Positions 49,964 through 58,692 of a stretch of DNA of 64,000 nucleotides are shown piece by piece. A program made the translations under genes and the position numbers. Under the pieces are notes generated by a model that saw only the letters and a list, made by a program, of their open reading frames with translations, searched no databases and was not told where the DNA came from. The stretch covers positions 1 to 64,000 of the forward strand of contig JALHNM010000012.1 in NCBI GenBank assembly GCA_022843485.1, written 5' to 3'. Positions within the stretch are counted from its first letter, which is position 1; each line of letters begins with the position of its first letter. The stretch is from Fimbriimonadaceae bacterium. Its GTDB lineage: Bacteria; Armatimonadota; Fimbriimonadia; Fimbriimonadales; Fimbriimonadaceae.

Positions 49964-50239
49964 ATGGAGGTCCCGCCGGTGACCCAACGGACTGAACGAT
50001 CGCGCCCTGGAGGCGTCTCCTCCCTTGTGATCGATACCCTGTCGAGCCTTGGGACTTGGACAGCGGTGCTCGTGGCTGGACTCGCGGTCGGTGGACTGGC
50101 GCTCGGTGCGCTGACGACGCCGAGCGTGGTGCTCCTGCCGGAGCGGTCGGGACTGGCGCGCGGGACGGGCTCTCCCCACGGGGCGGGGCCGGACGGTGCG
50201 CCGGGCGGACTCGCGAAAGCGGTGTCGCACCGGCTGTAA
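49964..50239 (+). CDS. Small single-pass membrane protein, hypothetical
   Basis: 91 residues with one membrane helix (LGTWTAVLVAGLAVGGLALG) and Gly/Pro-rich tail. No family recognised. A strong terminator follows, which supports a transcribed unit. Confidence 0.55.
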   Translation: MEVPPVTQRTERSRPGGVSSLVIDTLSSLGTWTAVLVAGLAVGGLALGALTTPSVVLLPERSGLARGTGSPHGAGPDGAPGGLAKAVSHRL

Positions 50240-50270
50240 GACAGACCCTCAAGGGTGAAGGAACTAGCGG

Positions 50271-50303
50271 GCGGCTCCCTCTTGTTTGGAGCCGCTCTTT
50301 TTT
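50271..50303 (+). terminator. Strong intrinsic terminator
   Basis: GCGGCTCC/GGAGCCGC 8-bp stem, 9-base loop (CTCTTGTTT), then TCTTTTTTC. The clearest Rho-independent terminator in the window; ends the small membrane protein transcript. Confidence 0.9.
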
Positions 50304-50359
50304 CTTCGGCCGAGCGACCTGTTCGGCCCTCCCTTAACAGTCCCTTAGCACGAAGGGAT

Positions 50360-50365
50360 TACTCT
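50360..50365 (+). promoter_or_regulatory. -10 box TACTCT, leaderless prepilin gene
   Basis: TACTCT ends 6 bases before the ATG at 50372. Confidence 0.5.
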
Positions 50366-50371
50366 CGCCTA

Positions 50372-51199
50372 ATGCGCAAGGCGTTCACCCTCATCGAACT
50401 CCTCGTCGTCATCGCGATCATCGCCATCCTTGCCGCCATCCTCTTCCCGGTCTTCGCCCAGGCTAAGACTTCGGCGAAGGTGACCCAGTCCACTAGCGGG
50501 ATGAAGCAGCTCGCCCTCGGGTTGCAGATGTACTCGACCGACTTCGACGACACCGCGGTGTACCACTACGGTGACACCCCCGCCGGCCGGGTCGACTACA
50601 CCAAGAACACCACCTGGGTCGCCGACATTCAGCCCTACGTGAAGAACCGGTCGATCTTCTTCGACCCGATGATGCCGGAGCCCAAGGGGGACAATCGAGA
50701 CCTCTACTTCGACCCGTTCTACAACGACTGGTACGCCTGGACCTGGGTCACCAGCTTCAGCCTCAACGTGGACGGGTACTCGGTGACCCTGTCCGGGACC
50801 CGGTGTGAGGACATGACTTCACGAGAGACGGGCGCACGCCGCTTGACTTCAATCGAGAGCCCGTCGGACCGCCTCGCGCTGGCTCCGACCCGGTACGCCA
50901 ACCTCTCCTACTCGTGGATGCGGTTCTTCGCCTACGAGGCGGCCTGGCCGCGCATCGACCGGTACGCCGCGGGCTGGGACTGGAAGCAGCTGATCTGGGA
51001 CGGCCGCCGGCAATACCCGAACAGCCGGTTCGTCGGGGCCTTCGCCGACGGCAGCGCCCGCAAGTTCGGCCGCGAGAAGTTCGTCGGCCGGCACACGGAC
51101 CCGAACCAGACCGAGGCCCGGAACTTCCGGGAGTGGTGCGCGGTCATGGAGCGCAAGCAGCTCTGGTCGTTCTGGGGGCGCCCGTGGTCGCCCGACTAG
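50372..51199 (+). CDS. Prepilin-like protein with type IV N-methylation motif
   Basis: 275 residues. MRKAFTLIELLVVIAIIAIL plus the LFPVFAQAK continuation, as in the 17.6-kb protein. The head domain is Trp/Tyr-rich (FYNDWYAWTWVTSFSLNV) and ends with GAFADGSARKF, an H/DG-type family motif. A small lipoprotein gene overlaps its 3' end. Confidence 0.9.
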   Translation: MRKAFTLIELLVVIAIIAILAAILFPVFAQAKTSAKVTQSTSGMKQLALGLQMYSTDFDDTAVYHYGDTPAGRVDYTKNTTWVADIQPYVKNRSIFFDPMMPEPKGDNRDLYFDPFYNDWYAWTWVTSFSLNVDGYSVTLSGTRCEDMTSRETGARRLTSIESPSDRLALAPTRYANLSYSWMRFFAYEAAWPRIDRYAAGWDWKQLIWDGRRQYPNSRFVGAFADGSARKFGREKFVGRHTDPNQTEARNFREWCAVMERKQLWSFWGRPWSPD

Positions 51200-51360
51200 G
51201 CCTCGTCGCCCTCCTCGCCGGTCTCATCGTCGGGATCACAGGGTGCTCCACTGAACCGGGCCCCAACGACCCCAAGATGACCCCCGCGGAACAGAAGAAA
51301 GAACAGGAGACGATGTACACGCCTGAAGAGGCGGAACGTCTGAAGCCGCCCCGCGGCTGA
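51184..51360 (+). CDS. Small lipoprotein
   Basis: 58 residues from a GTG that overlaps the last codons of the prepilin gene in another frame. VARLGLVALLAGLIVGITGCSTE is a lipoprotein signal (lipobox ITGC); the mature 37 residues are hydrophilic (MTPAEQKKEQETMYTPEEAE). The overlap implies translational coupling with the prepilin. Confidence 0.7.
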   Translation: MVARLGLVALLAGLIVGITGCSTEPGPNDPKMTPAEQKKEQETMYTPEEAERLKPPRG

Positions 51361-51371
51361 TCCCGAATGCC

Positions 51372-51411
51372 GTCCCGGTTGGCCCGAACCCCCTGGTTCG
51401 CCGACCGGGAC
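51372..51411. terminator. Long hairpin after prepilin/lipoprotein pair
   Basis: Outer stem GTCCCGGTTGG/CCGACCGGGAC, 2-base bulge, inner stem CGAACC/GGTTCG, loop CCCT. No T-tract; probably ends the transcript or stabilises it. The remaining bases to gatB hold no gene. Confidence 0.55.
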
Positions 51412-51567
51412 TGCCCTTAGACCGGTTCGGCGCGCCGGGAATCCGTTCGAAGCGTGCGGCCCTGCGTGCCCTTGGGCACCCTGCCCGAGCCTCGTCCGCC
51501 TTGATCGGGGCCAGGCTACGGATCGCAGGCGCAAGGAGGCCCCGAGCCCGTCACCCCGAAAACCCAG

Positions 51568-51573
51568 TAGACT
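51568..51573 (+). promoter_or_regulatory. -10 box TAGACT, leaderless gatB
   Basis: TAGACT ends 6 bases before the GTG at 51580. Confidence 0.5.
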
Positions 51574-51579
51574 CGACCC

Positions 51580-53070
51580 GTGGCGAGATATCTCACCAGC
51601 GTCGGGATGGAGGTGCACGCCGAGCTCCTTACCCGGAGCAAGATGTTCTGCCGGTGCGAGGTCGGGTTCGGGGGCGAGCCGAACACGCGGGTCTGTCCGG
51701 TGTGCCTGGGACTCCCAGGGGCACTGCCGGTCCCGAACAGGGTCGCCATCGAGATGGTCCTGCGAACGGCCCTGGCCCTGAACTGCCAGATCGCCTACGA
51801 CAGCGTCTTCCACCGCAAGAACTACTTCTATCCCGACCTGCCCAAGGGGTTCCAGGTCAGCCAGTACGGGGAGACGAACCCTTTGGGTTACTACGGGACG
51901 CTCGACATCCCCGCCGCGGACGGTGGCACTAAGACGGTCCGGATCCGCCGAGTCCACCTAGAGGAGGACACAGGCAAGCTGATGCACCTCCCCGGCGGCG
52001 GCAGCGGGGTCGACTACAACCGGGCCGGCGTGCCGCTCATGGAGATCGTCACCGACTTCCCGCCCGACATCACCACCCCGGACGAGGCCCGCGACTATCT
52101 CCAGCAACTCCGCCTCGTTCTGCTCTACCTCGGGGTCTGCGACGGGAAGATGGAGCAGGGCAGCATGCGGTGCGAGCCCAACATCTCGATCCGGCCCGAA
52201 GGGAGCGAAACCTACGGGACGAAGACTGAGCTTAAGAACCTGAACAGCTTCCGGAGCGTTCAGATGGGCGTCGAGTACGAGACGGAGCGCCAGAGCCAGG
52301 TGATCGAGTCCGGGGGCCGCGTCGTCCAGGAGACCCGGGGCTGGAACGAGTCGACCCAGTCCTCCTTCGCGATGCGCACCAAGGAGAGCGAACAGGACTA
52401 CCGGTACTTCCCGTGCCCGGACCTCGTGCCGATGCACTTCGAAGAGGCCTCGATCGAGCGGCTGCGGGCCACGATCCCCGAGCTCCCGCTCGCCAAGCAG
52501 CGCCGCTACCAGGGTGAGTTCGGCCTCAGCGAGTACGACGCGGGCGTGCTCGTCGGCGACCAGTCGTGGGCGGGGTTCTTCGAGGAGGCAGTCGGTCAGG
52601 GCGGCGACCCCAAGGCCGTCTGCAACTGGATGAACGGCGACCTCTTGCGCCTTCTGAACGAGACCGGGCAAGTCGCCCTCGCCGGCGGCCAGGCCGTCGC
52701 GCACGGACACGGCACTCCCGCGACCGTCAGCAAGGTCACCCCTGCCCACATCGTCGACCTCGTGCGCCTCGTCGGGTCCGGGCAGATCAACTCGAAGACG
52801 GCGAAAACCCTCCTCGACGACGCGTTCTCGAGCGGGGACATGCCGAGCCGCCTCGTCGAGGCGAAGGGGCTCACCCAGATCTCGGACGACGGATTCATCA
52901 AGGAAACCGTCGCCCAAGTCATCGCCGAGAACCCTGGGCCCGTCGAACAGTACAAGTCCGGGAAGCAGGGCGTGATCGGCTTCCTGGTGGGACAGGTGAT
53001 GAAGTCCTCCCAGGGCCGCGCCAACCCGACGATGGTCCAGGACGAGATGAGGAGGCAACTGGGCGAATGA
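51580..53070 (+). CDS. gatB: Aspartyl/glutamyl-tRNA amidotransferase subunit B
   Basis: 496 residues. [20 protein letters not shown] and [12 protein letters not shown] (structural zinc Cys), then [41 protein letters not shown] and [15 protein letters not shown]. The C-terminal helical and YqeY-like tail binds tRNA ([28 protein letters not shown]). It transamidates Glu-tRNA(Gln) with the GatA and GatC subunits, which are not in the window. Translationally coupled to the next gene (ATGA). Confidence 0.97.
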   Translation: MARYLTSVGMEVHAELLTRSKMFCRCEVGFGGEPNTRVCPVCLGLPGALPVPNRVAIEMVLRTALALNCQIAYDSVFHRKNYFYPDLPKGFQVSQYGETNPLGYYGTLDIPAADGGTKTVRIRRVHLEEDTGKLMHLPGGGSGVDYNRAGVPLMEIVTDFPPDITTPDEARDYLQQLRLVLLYLGVCDGKMEQGSMRCEPNISIRPEGSETYGTKTELKNLNSFRSVQMGVEYETERQSQVIESGGRVVQETRGWNESTQSSFAMRTKESEQDYRYFPCPDLVPMHFEEASIERLRATIPELPLAKQRRYQGEFGLSEYDAGVLVGDQSWAGFFEEAVGQGGDPKAVCNWMNGDLLRLLNETGQVALAGGQAVAHGHGTPATVSKVTPAHIVDLVRLVGSGQINSKTAKTLLDDAFSSGDMPSRLVEAKGLTQISDDGFIKETVAQVIAENPGPVEQYKSGKQGVIGFLVGQVMKSSQGRANPTMVQDEMRRQLGE

Positions 53071-53627
53071 CCCGCGGAGCGTGCCTGGCCGTAGCAACCC
53101 TTGCCTCGACCGCCTTCGCCTGGGGCCAGACGGTCGCCGACGACATCGTCCGGGCCACGCGCGCCCGGGTCGAGGCCGAGAACGACGTCGCCTTCCAGGA
53201 CGGGCAGTTCCCGACCGTGATCCAGGGCCTCAGGGTGTCGTGCGAGCTCGAGCCTTCCGACGGCGACGCCTGGAGCAATCTGGTCTGGATGCTTGGGAAC
53301 GTGGAGGACCATGGGGGGGCGTGGGCGATCGCTGCCCGGTTCCACCGGCTCAATTCGACGAACCCGGACTCGTCCTACCTTCTCGCGGAGTGGCTCTTCC
53401 GAAGGCGCGCCTTCGGTCAGGTGCCGGCCCTACTCGAGCCTGCTGTCGCCGCGACCCCCCCCCCCCACCCGAACAGCTTTCGCTATCTTGCCCACGCTTA
53501 TGACCGGCTCGGGTTCTTCGAGGACTCCGTCCGGGTCTGGGAGCTGCTCATCAAGCTCAACCCAGACGACGCCCCCGCCAAGGCCAACCGCGACCGAGTT
53601 CGTGCGAAGCTGAGTCCCGGGCAGTGA
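53067..53627 (+). CDS. Secreted TPR-like protein with poly-C tract
   Basis: 186 residues. Signal peptide [24 protein letters not shown]-like helices: [60 protein letters not shown] and [20 protein letters not shown]. Codons 130-134 (Thr-Pro-Pro-Pro-His) contain a run of 12 C that could slip and shift the frame. Starts inside the gatB stop (ATGA). Confidence 0.8.
   Translation: MTRGACLAVATLASTAFAWGQTVADDIVRATRARVEAENDVAFQDGQFPTVIQGLRVSCELEPSDGDAWSNLVWMLGNVEDHGGAWAIAARFHRLNSTNPDSSYLLAEWLFRRRAFGQVPALLEPAVAATPPPHPNSFRYLAHAYDRLGFFEDSVRVWELLIKLNPDDAPAKANRDRVRAKLSPGQ
53455..53466 (+). repeat. Poly-C tract, 12 bases, inside coding sequence
   Basis: Twelve C in a row within the TPR-like gene. Length change by one base would truncate or alter the last third of the protein. 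Confidence 0.85.
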
Positions 53628-53702
53628 GACGCCGCCCCTGGTCGGGGCGTCCCTAGATCTACGGGTCGCGCAGACGGCCCAGGTTCATGGAGGAACCAGA
53701 GT

Positions 53703-54191
53703 ATGGACAGGATGACCCCCCTCGACCTTGAGCGCGTGCAGTTGCCTACGGCCTGGCGCGGCTACCACCGCGAGTCCGTCGACCGGCTCCTCGCGAGCCT
53801 CGCCGCCCAACTCGGGGAGATGCTCGCCGAGGCTCAGACCGCCCGGCGTCGGTTCGAAGACGCCGAGCGAACGCTCGCCACCTACCAAGGACGGGAGCGC
53901 GCCCTCGTCGACGCGGTGACGCTCGCCCAGAAGGCCGCCGACGACGCCCGCGCGAACGCCCGTCGCGAAGCCGAACTCATCGTCCAGGAGGCGAACGTCG
54001 AGGCCCAAGAGATCAGGCAGAAGGCGACCGAATCGGCCGCGTCCGTCCAGTGGGAGATCGAGAGGCTGCGACAGGAGAAGACCAACCTTGAGGCGCGCCT
54101 CCGGGCGACGTTGCTCGAGCACCTCGACCGCCTCGACGCCCAGGGGCGGGCGGTGATCGAGGTCGCCCCCCAAGAGGCCGCGACTGGTTGA
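53703..54191 (+). CDS. DivIVA-like coiled-coil protein
   Basis: 162 residues. MTPLDLERVQLPTAWRGYHR matches the DivIVA N-terminal membrane-curvature-binding domain (R-GY-x-x-x-x-VD), followed by a long coiled coil (LAAQLGEMLAEAQTARRRFE... AELIVQEANVEAQEIRQKAT). It probably organises cell-pole or division-site proteins. Shine-Dalgarno GGAGG is 8-12 bases before the ATG. Confidence 0.88.
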   Translation: MDRMTPLDLERVQLPTAWRGYHRESVDRLLASLAAQLGEMLAEAQTARRRFEDAERTLATYQGRERALVDAVTLAQKAADDARANARREAELIVQEANVEAQEIRQKATESAASVQWEIERLRQEKTNLEARLRATLLEHLDRLDAQGRAVIEVAPQEAATG

Positions 54192-54204
54192 GTTTTCAGT
54201 CCGG

Positions 54205-54438
54205 GTGACGCCGCGAGCCAGTCGGACTCGGATCGAGGCGGGGCCCCCGATCCGGGTTTACGTGACCACGCCGCCGGTCGAGGGGCAGGCGAACCAGGCG
54301 GTGGTCGAGGCCCTCGCGGTGTGGCTCGGCGTCTCGAAGTCGTCGGTCCGAATCGTGCGCGGGGAGACGAGCCGCGATAAGACCATACAGGTCGAAGGGA
54401 TCGAACCTGACGCCTTCCAAGGGCGACTGAAGCTCTAG
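54205..54438 (+). CDS. DUF167/YggU family protein
   Basis: 77 residues from the GTG at 54205. VTTPPVEGQANQAVVEALAV and VRIVRGETSRDKTIQVEG are the family signatures. The codons just upstream encode L-V-E-F-S-V-R in frame, which fits the expected first strand, so the true start may be further 5' (a CTG at 54184 is possible). Function of the family is unknown. Just after divIVA, as in many genomes. Convergent 4-base overlap with the next gene. Confidence 0.85.
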   Translation: MTPRASRTRIEAGPPIRVYVTTPPVEGQANQAVVEALAVWLGVSKSSVRIVRGETSRDKTIQVEGIEPDAFQGRLKL

Positions 54439-54674
54439 CCGAGCCCAGCGGTAGTACCGTCGACGATGTGGATCACCCGGGCAGCGGGCTCGGCAAGGCG
54501 GGCCTGGTCACGCCGCTGGCGGCTGCAGGCGACGACGATGAGCCGCTCCTCGTCGTCCATCAGCGGCCACTGGGAGATCTCGTCAAGAGTGCGGAAGCAC
54601 CCAAGGCACACCCCTTCCCCGTCGAGCTTACACACTCTCACACACGGGGACGTAACGGTTGGCCTCACGCGCAT
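54435..54674 (-). CDS. DUF1289 family small Cys-motif protein
   Basis: 79 residues. MRVRPTVTSPCVRVCKLDGE followed by GVCLGCFRTLDEISQWPLMD: the four Cys (PCVRVC and CLGC) of the DUF1289 family, which probably bind a metal or Fe-S cluster, then the conserved EI..W segment. The tail is basic. A longer start at 54725 is possible; the ATG at 54674 is preferred because AGGAG precedes it closely. Confidence 0.85.
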   Translation of the reverse strand: MRVRPTVTSPCVRVCKLDGEGVCLGCFRTLDEISQWPLMDDEERLIVVACSRQRRDQARLAEPAARVIHIVDGTTAGLG

Positions 54675-54784
54675 CACTCCTACATGATAGACGAAGACTG
54701 TCAGCGATTGCGCCCTGAAGCACAAGGATCAGCGAAAACTTAGGCCCCGATCCCCTCACGCGAGTGTCGGCATAATGCGTGGCG

Positions 54785-55402
54785 ATGCGTCTGTCCGAGC
54801 GGCTCCAACGGGCTTTCGTCCCTGTCGACGGCCGTTTGACCGTGGGGAACGTCATGGACGGTGTCTCGGACGCCGGCTTCGGGATGCTGCTCGCCCTCTT
54901 CTCGTTGCCCGTCGCCCTGCCCTTCACCCCTCCGGGCGTTCCCCTCCCCTTCGCGATCCTGATCGTGATGTTGGCCGTCCAGATGATGCGACGCCAACAC
55001 ACCCCATGGGTGCCGGCAAGGATCCGGGCCCGCGAAGTCAAGCAGGGGGACTCGAAGTTCCAAGCCCTGTTCGTGAAGACGGCGCAGTTCTTCGAGCGGT
55101 TCTTGCGCAGACGACTCGCGTGGCTGTACTCAGACCGCCTGGTGCAGTGGCTCATCGCCCCGATCCTGATCCTTTGTGCGGTGGCAATGCCTCTCCCGGT
55201 CGCCAACACGACCGGCGGGTTCGCAGTCGCGATGATCGGACTTGGGATGACGGAGGAGGACGGACTGGCCGGGGTGATCGGCCTGCTCGCCGGGCTCTTG
55301 ACGTTCGCAATGCTCGTCGTGATCGTTGTGTTCGTCGCCCGCTATGGGCCAGACGGTGTCCAGATGGCCGCCGACTGGGTCAAGACCGCGATCGGAAGGT
55401 AA
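54785..55402 (+). CDS. ExoD family membrane protein
   Basis: 205 residues. Cytosolic N-terminal helix, then four to five membrane helices: FGMLLALFSLPVALPFTPPG (with the proline-rich family motif), PLPFAILIVMLAVQMM, LIAPILILCAVAMPLPVANT, FAVAMIGLGMT and a final long hydrophobic segment (LAGVIGLLAGLLTFAMLVVI). ExoD proteins are linked to exopolysaccharide synthesis in other bacteria; the mechanism is unknown. Overlaps the convergent hydrolase gene by 23 bases. ATG at 54785 is used; a GTG two codons upstream is equally possible. Confidence 0.85.
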   Translation: MRLSERLQRAFVPVDGRLTVGNVMDGVSDAGFGMLLALFSLPVALPFTPPGVPLPFAILIVMLAVQMMRRQHTPWVPARIRAREVKQGDSKFQALFVKTAQFFERFLRRRLAWLYSDRLVQWLIAPILILCAVAMPLPVANTTGGFAVAMIGLGMTEEDGLAGVIGLLAGLLTFAMLVVIVVFVARYGPDGVQMAADWVKTAIGR

Positions 55403-56096
55403 ACCCGAGCCCAGCCGCCTTTTCGCGGATGTAGGCGTTCACCACCATAGCCTGGGCGAACTGGATGAGGTGTCCCCCGTCTTCGACGACCCGGTCCGGA
55501 TCGCCTTCGACCAGGGGGATGACGTCGTCGTGGCGCCCATGGATCTGGAACACGGGAGGGTCGGGCGGGGGCTCCTCACCCTGCCAGGTCGCGCACGCCC
55601 AGGCACCCCACCGAAACGTTCCCAGATCGAACTCGCGGGCCATCTCCATGAGGAGCGTCCGATGCCGGGGCGAGAGGTCTGGGTCTCGAGGGAAGGATCG
55701 GGACAACGCAAAGATGCTGGCTCGAAGGATCGTGTCGGGCACAAGCTGGAGCGCCCCCACGCGGCGGCGGAACTCGGGGGTCACGGCCCGATGGGTCCGG
55801 CACCCCGAGATCATGAAAACCCCCTTCACTCGGCCGTCCAACACCGGCGCCCGCGCCGCCTCCATCGCCACCATGCCTCCGAACGAGAGTCCGCCAAGGA
55901 AGAGGGGGCCATCGCCGGCGAGCATGGCGGCGAACCGGTGGGAATAGGTCGTGAGCGACTCGCCCGGTTCGTTCGGGACCAGGCAGGGCGTCTCGAGGCC
56001 GGGGAACTCAGCCGCCTGATCCTCGAAGAGGCGGTGATCTGCCCCAAGGCCAGGCAGTAGGACGAGACGGGCCTCCGCGCCCCCAGACGGCATCAT
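55380..56096 (-). CDS. Alpha/beta hydrolase
   Basis: 238 residues. LVLLPGLGADHRLFEDQ (oxyanion loop), GLSFGGMVAMEAA (nucleophile Ser), QIHGRHDDVIP (Asp) and EDGGHLIQFAQ (His) give a complete catalytic triad. No signal peptide. Similar to small cytosolic esterases or the MenH/BioH branch; substrate unknown. Confidence 0.9.
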   Translation of the reverse strand: MMPSGGAEARLVLLPGLGADHRLFEDQAAEFPGLETPCLVPNEPGESLTTYSHRFAAMLAGDGPLFLGGLSFGGMVAMEAARAPVLDGRVKGVFMISGCRTHRAVTPEFRRRVGALQLVPDTILRASIFALSRSFPRDPDLSPRHRTLLMEMAREFDLGTFRWGAWACATWQGEEPPPDPPVFQIHGRHDDVIPLVEGDPDRVVEDGGHLIQFAQAMVVNAYIREKAAGLGFTFRSRS

Positions 56097-56188
56097 GCGA
56101 GTCTACGGTGTCGCTTGAAAAGCTGGACGCCGCACTGGGCCCGCTCCCCTAGGACCCCCGATAGCGCCACAGAGCGCACCCGGAGGCC

Positions 56189-56275
56189 TGGTGCCCAGGA
56201 AAGGACTCGAACCTTCACTCCCTTGCGAGAACTAGTACCTGAAACTAGCGCGTCTACCAATTCCGCCACCTGGGC
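56189..56275 (-). tRNA. tRNA-Leu (anticodon CAG)
   Basis: Minus strand GCCCAGG...CCTGGGC acceptor stem, D-arm with GGTAGACGC, anticodon stem CTAGT/ACTAG with loop TTCAGGT (anticodon CAG, complement at 56239-56241), long variable arm (CTCGCAAGGGAG) and T-arm GAAGGTTCGAGTCCTTT. CCA is encoded. 87 bases. Confidence 0.95.
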
Positions 56276-56312
56276 CGGTCGCGAAGCTTCAATCTACCTC
56301 AATCCCGCTCGC

Positions 56313-56900
56313 CTACGGGACGAGCCACTCGCCCTCCCAACCCGCTGGGCCTAGGCGGAACCGGGCCCGCGTGTGACCAGAGAAGCTCAACTGGAGGATC
56401 TCTAGGACCTCCGTCCGGCACTCGACGACGGCGAACCTGCAGGCGGCTTCCGCCCACTCGGATTCGGTCGGAGTCCGCGACTCGAGTTCGACCGGTAGCC
56501 CGCTCGTCGGTGCCTCGGCCATCGACCCTGGGGCCTGGGGGCCGCAGTACGTCCGCTTGGACAGCTCGGACAGCCCTTGCCAGGCCAACGTTGCACCCTG
56601 GGCCTCGCGGATGACCCGGGCCGACCCTTCCGTCCGAACTTGGAGCTTGGACTCGGGGTCGTAGAACAGCCATGCGACCCTAGGTTGGGTCCCGAGCTGC
56701 TCGACCTTGCCCGAACGGGCGTCGGTATGGAACTTCAGGACGCCCGCGGCCCGGTCTGCCCCACGCAAGACCACGGTTCGCACTCTCGGCCCGTCGGGTC
56801 CGATCGTCGCTAGGGCTGCCAAATGAAAAGGCGACCTGCGCCTTTCGACCCCCTCTTCAAGCCGCCCCCAGGCGTCCGCGAGCAGTCCCTCAAGCCTCAC
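56313..56900 (-). CDS. Pyridoxamine 5'-phosphate oxidase-like FMN-binding protein
   Basis: 195 residues. SPFHLAALATIGPDGPRVRTVVLR and FHTDARSGKVEQLGTQPRVAWLFYDPESKLQVRTEG follow the split-barrel flavin-binding fold; GLSELSKRTYCGPQAPGS matches the lid region of this Alr4036-like branch. It lacks the full PdxH C-terminus, so genuine pyridoxamine oxidation is doubtful. Stands alone. Confidence 0.85.
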   Translation of the reverse strand: MRLEGLLADAWGRLEEGVERRRSPFHLAALATIGPDGPRVRTVVLRGADRAAGVLKFHTDARSGKVEQLGTQPRVAWLFYDPESKLQVRTEGSARVIREAQGATLAWQGLSELSKRTYCGPQAPGSMAEAPTSGLPVELESRTPTESEWAEAACRFAVVECRTEVLEILQLSFSGHTRARFRLGPAGWEGEWLVP

Positions 56901-56976
56901 GGGGCAAGGTTACCGGCGTCCCTGGCAAATCCTTCAGGCCGGCTGACCCGGTCGGGATGGAACCGGGAAAGTAGGG

Positions 56977-58692
56977 ATGCTCACGGGCGAAGTGTTCGTC
57001 GAAGAGGGGCTCGTCACCGAAACTCAGCTGCAAGACGCCGTCATCAAGCAGCTCGAGCTCGGGGGTGGTGAGCCGATCGCCGGGGTCATGGTTCAAATGG
57101 GCCTGATCACGGAGCGCGACCGCGTCCGATGCATGGGCAAGGTCTGGGGTGTCCCGTACGTCGACGTGAAGGGGCTCCCGGTCCCCGAGGAGGTCCTCGA
57201 AGCTCTGCCCGGAGCCCACGCTCGCCGACTAAAGGCCCTGCCCTTGGACGTCCAGGGCAAGCGGCTCCTGGTCGCTATGGCCAATCCGCTCGACGTGTTC
57301 GTGATCGACGAGCTCCGGCTGGCGACTGGGCTCGAGATCGAGCCCCTCATCACGATCGAGTCTGACCTTTGGGAGGCCATCGACTCCTTCTACCCGGTCG
57401 AGACCAACGTCAGCGAACAGCTCGCGGGCGTCATGGCGGATTTCGACGGAGAAATCAGTGTCCAGCAACAGGAAGAGGAGCTTAGCGACGAAGAGCTAAA
57501 GAAACTGGGGGAAGACGCCCCTATTATCCGCTTGGCGAACCTCATCATCAATCAAGCGGTCGCCGATAAGGCGAGTGACATCCATATCGAGCCGCGCAAG
57601 GACGGGCTACTCATCCGGCAACGCGTCGACGGAGTGATGATGGAGTGCATGAAGCTCCCCCGAAAGGTCATTGCTCCATTGACGAGCCGGTTCAAGATCG
57701 TCGCCAACATGGACATCGCGGAAAAGAGGGCCCCGCAGGATAACCGGATCAGCGCCGTGATTGGGGGTAAGGAGTTCGACTTCCGAGTTTCGACCCTTCC
57801 GATCGTGTACGGCGAGAAGATCGTCATGCGTGTCCTCGATAAGGGCGGCATCAACGTTGGCTTGAGCAAGCTGGGCTTCTCTGACTCCAACCTCAACATT
57901 TTGCTCGACATGGCCGCGCGCAGCTACGGCATTTGCCTCGTGACCGGGCCAACGGGTTCGGGCAAGTCGACGACGCTCTACTCGCTGATCAACCAAACAA
58001 ACGACGGCAAGAAGAACATCATCACGATCGAAGATCCCGTCGAGTATGAACTGGACGGGATCAACCAGTGCAGCGTCAACGTCCGGGCGGGCATGACGTT
58101 CGCGGCTGGCCTACGTTCGATGCTACGCCAAGATCCGGATGTCATCATGGTCGGTGAGATGCGTGACCGCGAAACGGCTACGATCGCGATGGAGGCGGCG
58201 CTTACCGGGCACCTTGTCTTTAGTACTCTGCACACGAACGATGCTCCGTCCGCGCCGACGCGATTGATCGATATGGACGTCGAACCGTTCCTCATCTCGT
58301 CGTCGATCATCGGCGTGTTAGCGCAGCGACTTGTCCGTCAGGTGTGCCCAAACTGTAAAGAGGAGTACTCTGAGCCGGTCGCGACACTGGAGCGCTTTGG
58401 TTTACCCGTCGGCCCAGACGTGCCGACGGACGGATCCGGGAACGTCACGCTTTGGAAGGGCAAGGGATGCGACATCTGCAAAGGTAGCGGCCACAAGGGA
58501 CGCACCGGAGTCCATGAACTCCTTGTTCTAAGCGACGAAATCAGGGATAGTATCCTTCACAAGTCTCCGGCCCACATCCTGCGGAACCTGGCCATGGAGA
58601 ACGGTATGAACACACTGCAAATGGACGCGACGGCCAAGATCCTGAAAGGCGTCACGTCGGTCGAGGAAGTGCTGCGGGTGATCTATGCCTGA
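56977..58692 (+). CDS. pilB: Type II/IV secretion ATPase, PilB/GspE family
   Basis: 571 residues. Two N-terminal MshEN/GSPII-E modules (residues 1-130), then the ATPase: Walker A GPTGSGKST, Asp box IEDPVEYELDGINQ, Walker B DPDVIMVGEMRDRETA and His box GHLVFSTLHTNDA. A zinc ribbon CPNC...CDIC follows, as in assembly ATPases. It drives pilus or pseudopilus extension and is a likely motor for the prepilins encoded elsewhere in the window. First gene of pilB-HDOD-pilT. Third codon positions are less G/C-rich than average. Confidence 0.96.
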   Translation: MLTGEVFVEEGLVTETQLQDAVIKQLELGGGEPIAGVMVQMGLITERDRVRCMGKVWGVPYVDVKGLPVPEEVLEALPGAHARRLKALPLDVQGKRLLVAMANPLDVFVIDELRLATGLEIEPLITIESDLWEAIDSFYPVETNVSEQLAGVMADFDGEISVQQQEEELSDEELKKLGEDAPIIRLANLIINQAVADKASDIHIEPRKDGLLIRQRVDGVMMECMKLPRKVIAPLTSRFKIVANMDIAEKRAPQDNRISAVIGGKEFDFRVSTLPIVYGEKIVMRVLDKGGINVGLSKLGFSDSNLNILLDMAARSYGICLVTGPTGSGKSTTLYSLINQTNDGKKNIITIEDPVEYELDGINQCSVNVRAGMTFAAGLRSMLRQDPDVIMVGEMRDRETATIAMEAALTGHLVFSTLHTNDAPSAPTRLIDMDVEPFLISSSIIGVLAQRLVRQVCPNCKEEYSEPVATLERFGLPVGPDVPTDGSGNVTLWKGKGCDICKGSGHKGRTGVHELLVLSDEIRDSILHKSPAHILRNLAMENGMNTLQMDATAKILKGVTSVEEVLRVIYA

